Positions 25,158 through 34,153 of a stretch of DNA of 64,000 nucleotides are shown here, in pieces. This DNA comes from JBGQMW01 sp963769845 (lineage in GTDB: Archaea > Thermoproteota > Bathyarchaeia > Bathyarchaeales > Bathycorpusculaceae). The DNA is taken from the NCBI GenBank assembly GCA_963769845.1, contig CAVYNL010000016.1:62001-126000 (forward strand), in the 5' to 3' direction. The notes under the pieces were generated by a model. That model was not told where the DNA came from. It worked only from the letters and a program-made list of their open reading frames with translations, and did no database searches. The position numbers were made by a program, and so were the translations under genes. Each line of letters starts with the position of its first letter. Positions within the stretch are counted from its first letter, which is position 1.

Positions 25158-25733
25158 ATGGCAATGATGGAGAAGCGGTACGAAGAGCACGCCTACATAC
25201 TTGACTTTCTGCCTCACGGGCGTCCTGGCATACACGTCTCAGGGCGTGCCGGCTACAGAGCGGGAGCTCTAGTTCAGCTTGTCGGCGAAGGCTTCTTCAC
25301 ACTGTTAGAGGCACTGGTCAAGGAAGGCGTAATGCTGAGGGCAGATGACCGCGTTTTCGTCGGAAAAGAGGCCCGCGAAGAAATCACATACATAATTGGC
25401 AGAATAGGCTTCGATGAATTGACAGCAGCCGCGAGAACAGAGCTACCGACGGTGATCAGCAAAATAGTGTTGAACCGAGAGAAATGGTTCGTCGACTTCT
25501 TCAACAGCGCCCGAGCTGTCACCCCGCGCATGCACGCGTTGGAACTCGTCCCTGGAATAGGCAAGAAGTACATGTGGCAAGTAATCAATGAACGCGAGAG
25601 AAAGCCGTTCGAAAGTTTCGAAGACCTCCAGAAACGAACAGAACTGCCGAACCCAGTCAAGCTGATCACAAAGAGAGTCATGGAAGAGCTCGAGACCGAC
25701 AGCAAATACAGGTTGTTCACGAGAGCTCAATAG
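25158..25733 (+). CDS. DUF655 family protein (putative RNA/DNA-binding)
   Basis: A 191-residue conserved archaeal protein. The N-terminal half (EEHAYILDFLPHGRP, VQLVGEGFFTLLEALVKEGV) is OB-like. The C-terminal part contains a helix-hairpin-helix, LELVPGIGKKYMWQVINERERKPFESFEDLQKR, a non-specific nucleic-acid-binding motif. It is almost always next to KsgA in archaea, suggesting a role in rRNA metabolism, which is inference from context. A TATA-like CTATTTTTAAGC lies about 35 bases upstream. Confidence 0.9.
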   Translation: MAMMEKRYEEHAYILDFLPHGRPGIHVSGRAGYRAGALVQLVGEGFFTLLEALVKEGVMLRADDRVFVGKEAREEITYIIGRIGFDELTAAARTELPTVISKIVLNREKWFVDFFNSARAVTPRMHALELVPGIGKKYMWQVINERERKPFESFEDLQKRTELPNPVKLITKRVMEELETDSKYRLFTRAQ

Positions 25734-25756
25734 ATCGTTCAAGCCAACGGATTGAC

Positions 25757-26578
25757 ATGAGCCTGCTGGAAAAAGCGAAGTATCTGCTTCGAACACATCG
25801 AATTCATCCGAAAAAGTCCCTTGGACAAAACTTCATGATCGAACCCACATTCTTCAGGAGTATGGCTGATCGTGTTTCACTCGGCAAGAGTGACGCAGTG
25901 TTAGACATAGGCGCTGGACTAGGCTTCCTAACGAGGTTCCTTGCCTACAGATGCAAGAGTGTTCTGGCGGTCGAAACCGACAAAGCCATTGCAAGCGTGT
26001 TGCGTGAACAACTTGCAGGCGTCAGCAATGTCCAGGTAATTGAAGGTAACGTGCTCAAAACAGAGGTTCCTCCCTTCAATAAGGTTGTTTCAATCCCTCC
26101 GTACAACATATCTTCGCACCTGATGCTTTGGCTCTTCAACAAGCAGCTTGACTCAGCATTGCTCATCCTCCAAAGGGAGTTTGCTGACCGTCTTGTTGCG
26201 TCAGTTGGAACTGAAGATTATGGCTGGCTGACAGTTCTTACTCATTACCACGCAGAAGTTGAACTTTCGGAGAAGGTGCCAAAGTCCGCTTTTTATCCGC
26301 AACCTAAAGTGGATTCAATTATCACGTGCCTCATTCCTCGAAAACACAAGCCTTTCGTCTTGGAGAATGAAGCAGCATTTAGACGTATAGTGCAATCGCT
26401 CTTCACTCAACGGAACAGGAAAGTTAGGAATGCCGTATTGCCGTACCTCAAAGGTACTTGTGCGCTGCCCAAGGAAAAAGCGGCAAGAAATGCCGAGACT
26501 CTTCCCTTCCACGACAAACGAGTCAGAGAGTTGACACCTGAAAATTTCGGTGCGCTTGCCAATGCGATCGTTTACTAA
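25757..26578 (+). CDS. ksgA: 16S rRNA adenine N6-dimethyltransferase (KsgA/Dim1)
   Basis: Dimethylates two adjacent adenines in the 3' hairpin of 16S rRNA. A 273-residue protein with HPKKSLGQNFMIEP, the SAM motif VLDIGAGLGFLTRFLA, VETDKAIA and the C-terminal FTQRNRKVRNAV. The catalytic motif is unusual: where most members have NLPY, this one reads SIPPYNIS, so the motif Asn is replaced by Ile. The remaining family signature is normal. It overlaps the next gene by 17 bases. Confidence 0.92.
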   Translation: MSLLEKAKYLLRTHRIHPKKSLGQNFMIEPTFFRSMADRVSLGKSDAVLDIGAGLGFLTRFLAYRCKSVLAVETDKAIASVLREQLAGVSNVQVIEGNVLKTEVPPFNKVVSIPPYNISSHLMLWLFNKQLDSALLILQREFADRLVASVGTEDYGWLTVLTHYHAEVELSEKVPKSAFYPQPKVDSIITCLIPRKHKPFVLENEAAFRRIVQSLFTQRNRKVRNAVLPYLKGTCALPKEKAARNAETLPFHDKRVRELTPENFGALANAIVY

Positions 26579-27209
26579 GAGAGTTCTTTTTTCAAAGTAC
26601 GTGTTTGATGTTTTTGACGAGGTTTATGAACCTGCTGAGGACTCGTTTCTTTTCGCTGACAACTTGATGGTAAATGAAGGCGATGCCGTCATAGATGTGG
26701 GGACTGGTTGTGGTATACTGGGCACAGTCGCAGCGGAGAAGGCTGCACAGGTTGTCGCAATTGACATCAATCCGCATGCAGTTCGTTGCGCAAGAGAAAA
26801 TGCTGTTCTGAATCATATGAATGACAGGATCTTCTGCATCCAAGGGGATTTGTTCACGGCGATAAAAAACCGTGCGAGGTTTGACCTGATACTGTTCAAC
26901 GCCCCCTATCTGCCTTCAGAAGACGCAGAAGAAACGTCTTGGCTTGAGAGCGCTTGGTCTGGTGGACCATCTGGCAGACGTGTCATAGATCGCTTTGTTC
27001 ACGATGCACCGAAATATCTCAAGCCAGGAGGCAGGCTCTTGTTGCTGCAATCTACTCTTTCAAACGTTAATGATACATTGGAAAAGTTGGAACGAGAAAA
27101 CTTCACGGTAACTGTTGTTGCAGAGAAGGCTCTGCCGTTCTTCGAGACAATCAAGCTTGTGAGGGCAGAATTTGCGAATCCTGCAGGCAGCTTTGAAAAA
27201 CATCAGTAA
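26562..27209 (+). CDS. HemK2/Mtq2-type protein N5-glutamine methyltransferase
   Basis: Predicted to methylate the GGQ glutamine of release factor aRF1. A 215-residue class I methyltransferase with YEPAEDSFLFADNL (typical of HemK2), DVGTGCGILGTVAA and the active-site loop LFNAPYLPSE, a NAPY version of the NPPY motif, common in archaeal members. ATG 26562 lies inside the end of ksgA and is preferred over the longer frame at 26550. A Trm112-like partner is not seen nearby. Confidence 0.88.
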   Translation: MRSFTKRVLFSKYVFDVFDEVYEPAEDSFLFADNLMVNEGDAVIDVGTGCGILGTVAAEKAAQVVAIDINPHAVRCARENAVLNHMNDRIFCIQGDLFTAIKNRARFDLILFNAPYLPSEDAEETSWLESAWSGGPSGRRVIDRFVHDAPKYLKPGGRLLLLQSTLSNVNDTLEKLERENFTVTVVAEKALPFFETIKLVRAEFANPAGSFEKHQ

Positions 27210-27330
27210 TACGTCATAATGAAAACGTGCATTCTAGTCCGTGCCGCTTTCAGAAATGTTGGGCTTTTGCGAAAACAATCGCTAGAGCTATAGGTGACCT
27301 GCCAACAAAACTAGCGCTTAAGGAAACTGC

Positions 27331-30078
27331 ATGTCAAAACCTTGGCACTCGATGGAAACCACAGAAGTAATGGAACAGTTAAGCGCCAAGGAAACAGGCC
27401 TGACCGAAGAAGAAGCACAGAAACGCCTCCAGCAGTATGGAGCCAACGAGCTGCAAAAAGAAAAAGGAACCTCTCCATTCAGGATTTTTTTCGAGCAGTT
27501 CAAGGACATTCTGATAATAATCTTGCTGGTCGCAACGGGACTCTCGCTTTACCGCGGCGAGCTGACCGACGCCATAGTCATCATCGCCATTGTCTTTGCT
27601 ACAGCAATATTGGGGTTTGTCGAGGAATTCCGTTCAGAGAAGGCGTTGGAAGCATTGAAGAAGATGACGGCTCCAATGGCTTCAGTCCTGCGAGACGGAA
27701 AAGAAATCAAGGTCCAAACCAGCCAAATCGTTCCAGGAGACATCATTCTGCTGTACGCTGGGGACCGGATCCCTGCAGATTCGCGGCTTATGGAGGCCTA
27801 CAACCTTAAAATAGATGAGGCGTCGCTCACAGGAGAGTCCTCTCCCGTCAGAAAAGACATCGCATCCGTCCCGAGTAATGCCCCGATTAACGATAGGCTG
27901 GGCATGGTTTTCACTGGTACCGTCGTCGTGTACGGCAGGGCCAAAGCTGTCGTCACCTCGACTGGCATGAGCACAGAGTTCGGGAAAATAGCGAAGATGG
28001 TTCAAACCACAGAAGAAAAGGCAACTCCTCTTGAGAAGAGAATGGCCTCTGTAGGCAAATGGATTGGGCTCCTTTCGATCGCAGTCTGTCTGATCGTGGC
28101 CGTGATCGGGGTTGTCGAAGGGCGAAACATTCAAGACATGATCCTATGGGGAATTAGCCTGGCCGTTGCAGCTGTTCCAGAAGCGTTGCCAGCCATCGTT
28201 ACAGGAGCTCTGGCAATCGGCGTGTACCGAATGGCAAAGGTGAACACCATAGTCAGAAGGCTGCCCGCAGTGGAGACTCTCGGCTGCACGAGCGTAATAT
28301 GCTCTGACAAAACTGGAACCATGACCAAGGGCGAGATGACAGTCCAAAGAATCTTCATCAACGACCACGTAATCAAGGTCTCAGGCGTTGGCTATGAACC
28401 AGAAGGAGACTTCCTCCAAGACAACGTGAAGACTGAACCAAATCAAGATTTGCTCATGCTTCTGAAAACGGCCACGCTGTGCAACGATGCGACGTTGGAG
28501 AAAGCCGCCGAAAAATGGTCAGTAAAAGGCGATCCAACTGAGGGAGCGCTGCTGGCTGTCGCCGGCAAAGCCGGAGTCTGGAAAGAAGAACTGGAGAAAG
28601 ACATGCCGCGAATAAACGAGCTCCCGTTCTCCTCTGAAAGAAAGTGCATGACAACGGTCCATCTCGTTGCGGGCAAGAAGAGAATGGTTCTGATGAAAGG
28701 TGCTCCTGAAGTCGTCCTCGCAAAGTGCACCAAGATTTTCGTTGATGGGAAGGCCAGAAAGCTAACAGAAGTGGAAAGAAAGGAGATACTCGAAGTCAAT
28801 GAAGCCATGGCAATTCAGGCACTCAGAAACTTGGGGTTTGCTTTCAGAGAACTTCCAGAATCAGTAAAGACGATCGACGAGAAAATCGAGAACGACATGA
28901 CGTTCGTCGGAATCATGGGAATGATTGACCCCCCAAGGGAAGAAGTCAAACATGCAATCTACATGTGCAAGAAAGCCGGCATCGACGTCGTCATGATCAC
29001 AGGCGACCACAAACTGACAGCGGTCGCCGTAGCCAGAGAGCTCAATCTTCTGGGCGAAGACGACGTAGAAGATAGAGTGATAACAGGCGAGGAACTGGAA
29101 AAGAAAACCGACCAGCAGCTTTCTGAGGTCGTTGAGAACATCGTGATCTACGCGCGAGTTTCGCCTGAACACAAGGTGAGAATCGTCAGAGCTTGGAAAG
29201 CAAGAGGACACGTTGTTGCGATGACTGGAGATGGAGTAAACGATGCTCCCGCGCTCAAGATGGCAGAAATAGGCGTCTCAATGGGCATCACCGGCACAGA
29301 AGTCACCAAAGAAGCTTCAGACATGATTATCACAGACGACAACTTCGCCTCTATCGTGAAGGCCGTGAAGGAAGGACGGGAAATCTACGGCAACATCAAA
29401 AAATACCTGACATACCTGCTTCGCTGCAACATAATGGAAATCCTCGTCATGTTCATCGCCATGATGGCCGTTCCTTATCTTTCAGGCGGCGCATACGAGT
29501 CTGGCACTGCTCCGGAACTGTCGGCTGCAGTGGCTCTGACTGCCGTGCAGTTGCTTTGGGTTAACCTGACCACAGACGGTTTGCCTGCGATAGCCCTTGG
29601 AGTTGACCCAGGCGACCCTGACATAATGGAAAGAAAGCCCCGAAGCCCGAATGAAAGCGTCTTCACGCGCGACGTGAAGATTTACCTCACAGCAGTGCCG
29701 ATCATGATGACCGCCTTGCTGCTGTTCGGCTACTTTATGCGTCAGCCTTGGAAAGGACCGAGCGAACTGCTTGAAGCACGAACACAGCTGCTTACCGCCA
29801 TGATAATCATGGAACTGGCAAACGCCATCTCAGCCCGCTCGCTGAAATACACGGTCTTCAAGGTTGGCGTCTTTAAGAACAAATTCCTCTGGCTTGCTAT
29901 ACTCTCATCTTTAGGTCTTCAACTCGCCGTGCTCTACACGCCGTTTCTCCAAAGCATATTCGACGTGTCTGGACCAGGACTTGACGACTGGGGAATTGCT
30001 TTGCTGTTCACGGCAATAGTGTTCGGCGCACTTGAAGCCGGAAAATACGTAGCAAGCAGAAGAAGAGGGCAGCATTAG
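27331..30078 (+). CDS. P-type ATPase, Ca2+-transporting (P2A type)
   Basis: A 915-residue cation pump. The actuator motif is LTGESSPV, the phosphorylation site is SDKTGTMTKGEMT, the hinge MTGDGVNDAPALK, and KGAPE lies in the nucleotide domain. TM4 reads VPEALPAIVT, close to the PEGLP of Ca2+ pumps, and the C-terminal six-helix region (NLTTDGLPAIALGVDPGDPDIM) is typical of P2A/PMR1-like enzymes. Ca2+ or Mn2+ export is the most probable role. It is a single gene, with about 60 bases to the acetate permease downstream. Confidence 0.92.
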   Translation: MSKPWHSMETTEVMEQLSAKETGLTEEEAQKRLQQYGANELQKEKGTSPFRIFFEQFKDILIIILLVATGLSLYRGELTDAIVIIAIVFATAILGFVEEFRSEKALEALKKMTAPMASVLRDGKEIKVQTSQIVPGDIILLYAGDRIPADSRLMEAYNLKIDEASLTGESSPVRKDIASVPSNAPINDRLGMVFTGTVVVYGRAKAVVTSTGMSTEFGKIAKMVQTTEEKATPLEKRMASVGKWIGLLSIAVCLIVAVIGVVEGRNIQDMILWGISLAVAAVPEALPAIVTGALAIGVYRMAKVNTIVRRLPAVETLGCTSVICSDKTGTMTKGEMTVQRIFINDHVIKVSGVGYEPEGDFLQDNVKTEPNQDLLMLLKTATLCNDATLEKAAEKWSVKGDPTEGALLAVAGKAGVWKEELEKDMPRINELPFSSERKCMTTVHLVAGKKRMVLMKGAPEVVLAKCTKIFVDGKARKLTEVERKEILEVNEAMAIQALRNLGFAFRELPESVKTIDEKIENDMTFVGIMGMIDPPREEVKHAIYMCKKAGIDVVMITGDHKLTAVAVARELNLLGEDDVEDRVITGEELEKKTDQQLSEVVENIVIYARVSPEHKVRIVRAWKARGHVVAMTGDGVNDAPALKMAEIGVSMGITGTEVTKEASDMIITDDNFASIVKAVKEGREIYGNIKKYLTYLLRCNIMEILVMFIAMMAVPYLSGGAYESGTAPELSAAVALTAVQLLWVNLTTDGLPAIALGVDPGDPDIMERKPRSPNESVFTRDVKIYLTAVPIMMTALLLFGYFMRQPWKGPSELLEARTQLLTAMIIMELANAISARSLKYTVFKVGVFKNKFLWLAILSSLGLQLAVLYTPFLQSIFDVSGPGLDDWGIALLFTAIVFGALEAGKYVASRRRGQH

Positions 30079-30141
30079 AAAGACTTAAATTCCAAACGCC
30101 ATGAAAAAGCCTTCCATAACCAAACCATGGGAGAGACTTGA

Positions 30142-30738
30142 ATGGGAATCACTCAAAAAGTAGCGAACCCAGCACCGCTTGGACTGCTAGGCTTCGGAAT
30201 GACAACGATTCTCCTGAACTTTGTGCACAACGCAAGACTCGGTTCTGCTGACGCCATGATCCTAGGGATGGGCATAGCTTATGGCGGGCTTGCCCAGGTA
30301 ATTGCGGGAGTGCTTGAATACAAGAAAGGCAACACATTCGGCATGGTCGCCTTCACATCATACGGCCTGTTCTGGTGGTCTTTTGTGCTCTTGAACATCT
30401 TGCCATTTGGCGGAGCTCCTTCACATGAATCCTTAGCGGCATACTTCTTCATGTGGGGCCTCTTCACGCTGATAATGTTCTTCGGAACTCTCAAGACCAA
30501 TCGTGCACTACAGGTGGTCTTCATGACGTTGGCGATACTATTCTTCCTGCTGGCACTCAGAGAAGGACTTGTCGCATCACAATACCTCACAGTGCATGAC
30601 GTCAACTGGAATCTCTTTACTCAGATAACAGGAATCGAAGGAATCGTCGTAGGATTCAGCGCGTTCTACCTGGCCCTAGCAGAAGTCCTTAACGAACAGC
30701 ATGGAAAGACTGTGTTGCCTATCGGGCAAGTCATCTAG
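30142..30738 (+). CDS. satP: Acetate uptake transporter (GPR1/FUN34/YaaH family)
   Basis: A 198-residue, six-helix monocarboxylate channel/transporter. The family signature NPAPLGLLGFGMTT is at the N-terminus, and the remaining helices follow with short loops. It precedes an AMP-forming acetyl-CoA synthetase by 85 bases, so uptake and activation of acetate are genetically linked, though acs also has its own TATA box. Confidence 0.92.
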   Translation: MGITQKVANPAPLGLLGFGMTTILLNFVHNARLGSADAMILGMGIAYGGLAQVIAGVLEYKKGNTFGMVAFTSYGLFWWSFVLLNILPFGGAPSHESLAAYFFMWGLFTLIMFFGTLKTNRALQVVFMTLAILFFLLALREGLVASQYLTVHDVNWNLFTQITGIEGIVVGFSAFYLALAEVLNEQHGKTVLPIGQVI

Positions 30739-30772
30739 AACAATCTTTCCTTCTATTTTTCCACCTAAGAAA

Positions 30773-30782
30773 GTTTATATTC
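30773..30782 (+). promoter_or_regulatory. TATA box of acetyl-CoA synthetase
   Basis: GTTTATATTC lies about 42 bases before the ATG at 30824. Confidence 0.55.
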
Positions 30783-30823
30783 ATGCAAGATGGTCTTTCC
30801 ACAAAATTCACGAAGGTTAAAAG

Positions 30824-32764
30824 ATGTCAGAAGCCAGCTTACCGTTTAATGAGAAAGTGGACCCTGGAAAAACCCTTAAAAGCGAATGGGAGAGGTCAAT
30901 CAAGAATCCCCAGGAATACTGGGCAGAAAAAGCAAAGGCCATCGACTGGTTCAAAACATGGAACAAAGTCCTAGACGACTCAAACCCACCGTTCTACAAA
31001 TGGTTCGCAGGCGGCATCCTGAACATCTGCTACAACGCTCTTGACAGACACCTGAACACATCCAGGAAAAACGCTCTTGCATACATTTGGGAAGGCGAAG
31101 ACGGAGAAGTACGAACATACTCCTTCTACCAGCTCTACAGAGAAGTGAACAAGCTTGCCAAAGTCTTCAAAGACCTCGGACTCAAGAAAGGCGATAGAGT
31201 CGCTGTCTATCTGCCTATGATTCCAGAATTGCCCATCACGTTGCTGGCAACTGCCCGAGTGGGCGGAGTTCACACCGTCGTCTTTTCAGGATTCAGTGCA
31301 GAATCGCTCGCAGACAGAATAAACGATTGCGGGGCAAAGATCCTCGTAACAGCAGACGGAGCTTTCAGACGCGGCAAAACCGTCACTCTGAAAGACACAG
31401 CGGACCGTGCACTGCAGACTACTCCGTCCGTTCAAAAAATGGTTGTTGTCAAGAGAACAGGACAAACCGTGCCTATGAAGGAAGGACGCGACGTATGGTA
31501 CCACGAAGCAACAGCCAAAGTTGACGCAAACGCGTACGTTCCCCCAGAACCCATGGAATCAACTGACCCACTGTTCATTCTCTACACCTCTGGAACAACT
31601 GGAAAGCCGAAGGGAGTTCAACACGGCATCGGCGGCTACCTAGTGTGGGCATACTGGACGCTCAAGTGGGGCTTCAACCCGAATGAAGAGGACATATGGT
31701 GGTGCACAGCAGACATCGGCTGGATCACCGGGCACACTTACAACGTATACGCGCCATTATCCGCCGGCGTAACATCGTTCATCTTCGAAGGAACACCAGA
31801 TTATCCAGCGCAGGACAGATGGTGGGAACTGATCGAAAAACACGGCGTCACGATACTATACACAACCCCAACAGCAATCAGGATGTTCATGAAATTCGGA
31901 GAACAATGGATAACAAAACATGACCTAAGTACGCTTAGACTTCTAGGAACAGTAGGCGAACCAATAAACCCCGAAGCTTGGAGATGGTACTACCGCGTTA
32001 TTGGCAAAGAAAAATTGGCGATCATAGACACTTGGTGGCAGACCGAAACCGGTGGCTTCATGATCGCTCCGCTGCCAGGCATCGAGCTTGTTCCGTTGAA
32101 GCCAGGCTCGGCCACAAACCCGTTGCCAAGCATCTACGCAGATGTTTACGACGAGAAGGGGCAGTCGACACCAGTAGGCACCAAAGGCTTTCTAGTCGTC
32201 AAGACTCCGTGGCCGGGAATGCTTGAAACGATCTGGAAGGACCCTGAAAGGTACAAGCAGACGTACTTCGGCAGGTTCGGAAACGTCTACTACACGGGCG
32301 ACTACGCTGTGAGGGACCCAGACGGGTACTTCTGGCTGCTCGGAAGAGCTGACGAAGTTTTGAAGGTCGCTGGGCACAGAATCGGAACCGTCGAGCTTGA
32401 AAGCGCGCTGGTGTCTCATCCCGCCGTCTCCGAAGCTGCAGTCATGGGCAAGGAAGACGCGCTCAAAGGCGAGGTTCCAGTTGCTTTCGTCGTGCTCAGA
32501 AGCGGCTTCTCCCCATCAGAGGAACTTCGCGCAGAGCTCATAAAACACATCAGGTCAACGATCGGCCCAATAGCCACGCCAGACGCGGTCGTCATCGTCA
32601 ACAAGTTGCCAAAGACACGCAGCGGCAAAATCATGAGAAGACTCTTGAAAGCAGTGCTGGCAGGCGTGCCGTTAGGCGACGTTTCGACGCTGGAAGACGA
32701 AGGCTCAATGGACGAGATCAAGGCGACCTACGAGGAACTGAAAAGACAACTCGAAAAGAAATAG
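30824..32764 (+). CDS. acs: Acetyl-CoA synthetase, AMP-forming
   Basis: Activates acetate to acetyl-CoA through acetyl-AMP. The 646-residue protein has the P-loop LYTSGTTGKPKGVQH, TADIGWITGHTYNVYAPL, the DTWWQTETGG substrate-binding segment, YYTGDYAVRDPDGYFWLLGRADEVLKVAGHRIG and the acetylatable lysine in KTRSGKIMRRLL. All motifs for acetate specificity, including the Trp in the WWQTETG stretch, are present. With SatP upstream and the Por operon at 9-12 kb, acetate could feed carbon metabolism. Confidence 0.96.
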   Translation: MSEASLPFNEKVDPGKTLKSEWERSIKNPQEYWAEKAKAIDWFKTWNKVLDDSNPPFYKWFAGGILNICYNALDRHLNTSRKNALAYIWEGEDGEVRTYSFYQLYREVNKLAKVFKDLGLKKGDRVAVYLPMIPELPITLLATARVGGVHTVVFSGFSAESLADRINDCGAKILVTADGAFRRGKTVTLKDTADRALQTTPSVQKMVVVKRTGQTVPMKEGRDVWYHEATAKVDANAYVPPEPMESTDPLFILYTSGTTGKPKGVQHGIGGYLVWAYWTLKWGFNPNEEDIWWCTADIGWITGHTYNVYAPLSAGVTSFIFEGTPDYPAQDRWWELIEKHGVTILYTTPTAIRMFMKFGEQWITKHDLSTLRLLGTVGEPINPEAWRWYYRVIGKEKLAIIDTWWQTETGGFMIAPLPGIELVPLKPGSATNPLPSIYADVYDEKGQSTPVGTKGFLVVKTPWPGMLETIWKDPERYKQTYFGRFGNVYYTGDYAVRDPDGYFWLLGRADEVLKVAGHRIGTVELESALVSHPAVSEAAVMGKEDALKGEVPVAFVVLRSGFSPSEELRAELIKHIRSTIGPIATPDAVVIVNKLPKTRSGKIMRRLLKAVLAGVPLGDVSTLEDEGSMDEIKATYEELKRQLEKK

Positions 32765-32809
32765 CCAACCCTGTTTCTTCTTTTCAACCCTAGCTTTTCT
32801 TGTCTTCTG

Positions 32810-34097
32810 TTAAGGATAGAACCTTCTAGTCGTCCTCGGGAACGGTATAGCGTCTATGATGTTCTCCAAGTCAAGCATCCACACAAGAACCCGCTCTAAA
32901 CCCATTCCGAAACCAACGTGCGGCACGGTTCCGTAACGTCGCAGGTCAATGTACCAGTCATAATCCTTCTCTTTGAGGCCCATCTCCAGTAGCCTTTCAA
33001 CCAGTCTCTGCTTGTCGTCTTCCCTTGCGCCGCCGGTGGAGATCTCCCCTATCCGTGGGACAAGAATATCAGTTGACATGGCCAGCTCGGGGTTGTCCCT
33101 GTGAACCTTGCAGTAGAACGCTTTGATCTGCTTTGGATAATCGTAAACGAAAAACGGTTTCCCGTAGTCTTCGGCCAGGGCTTTTTCTTCTTCGTAGCCC
33201 ATGTCGTCGCCCCACTCAATCTTCAAATCCTTTGCTTTCAGCTTCTCAATTGCCTCGGTATACGTAATTCTTGGGAAAGGCGTCTTGACTGCGGTGAGCT
33301 TTGAAATATCCGCGCCGAGTTCTGTGAACTCGGGTTTGCAAGTCTCAGCAGTCCTGTGACAAACATACGTCAGCAACTCCTCTTCAAGCCGGATCAGAAT
33401 CATTCATGTCTGCAAAAGCCTGCTCAGCCTCGATGTGCCAGTACTCGGTCAGGTGCCGAATAGTCCTGCTCTTCTCAGCCCTGAAGGAAGGAGCAATACA
33501 GTAGACCTTCTCTAAGGAGTAAATGAGAATCTCAAGATACAGCTGAGCACTCTGCGTAAGGTACATGTTCTGGTCAAAATACTTCAACCCGAACAGTGTT
33601 GACCCTCCCTCGCAAGCGCTCGTTATGAACATGGGCGGGGTGACTTCAGTGAACTCTTGCTTTTTGAAGAATTCATGAGTGAACCTCAGAACTTCACTGC
33701 GCACTTTCATTATCACGTTCATCCTGCGACTGCGAAGCCACAGATGCCGGATATCCCGCAGAAAATCTTCAGTTTCTTCTCCACTTGTTATGGGGAAATG
33801 CTCGGCCAAACCTATGACAGACACTTCTTCGGTAACGATCTCGTACCCTCCTGGGGCTCTGGAGTCCTTTTTGACTGTGCCTTCAAGAACTAGTGAAGAT
33901 TCGATCGTGACCTTTTCGGCTTCACTCCACGCAGAGCTTTCCTTCTTAACAGGACACTGAATGACTCCCGTTGAGTCTCGCATGAGGAGAAAAATCATTT
34001 GCTTTCCCTCTCTCTTGCGGTAAACCCATCCTCTGACCGCAACCTTCTTGTCTTCAAACTGTCCGTCCAGAATCATCTTGATAGGAACGAAGTCCAT
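32810..34097 (-). CDS. asnS: Asparaginyl-tRNA synthetase, frameshifted
   Basis: Class IIb synthetase charging tRNA-Asn. The N-terminal OB anticodon-binding domain (VAVRGWVYRKREGKQMIFLLMRDSTG) and class II motifs 1 and 2 (ACEGGSTLFGLKYFDQNMYLTQS, FRAEKSRTIRHLTEYWHIEAE) are read from ATG 34097. The AsnRS-type EGGSTLF segment separates it from AspRS. The frame stops soon after FADMND. The rest, including motif 3 GFGMGLERVLVWMLDL, lies in another frame ending at 32810. Removing one A of the pair at 33398-33399 fuses them (DMND-LIRLEEE) into a protein of about 429 residues. Confidence 0.92.
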
Positions 34098-34153
34098 ACA
34101 CGTCAGCCTTCTGTCCAGATGCTGTTCTCAAATCTTAAAGTCTAGCTTGAATT

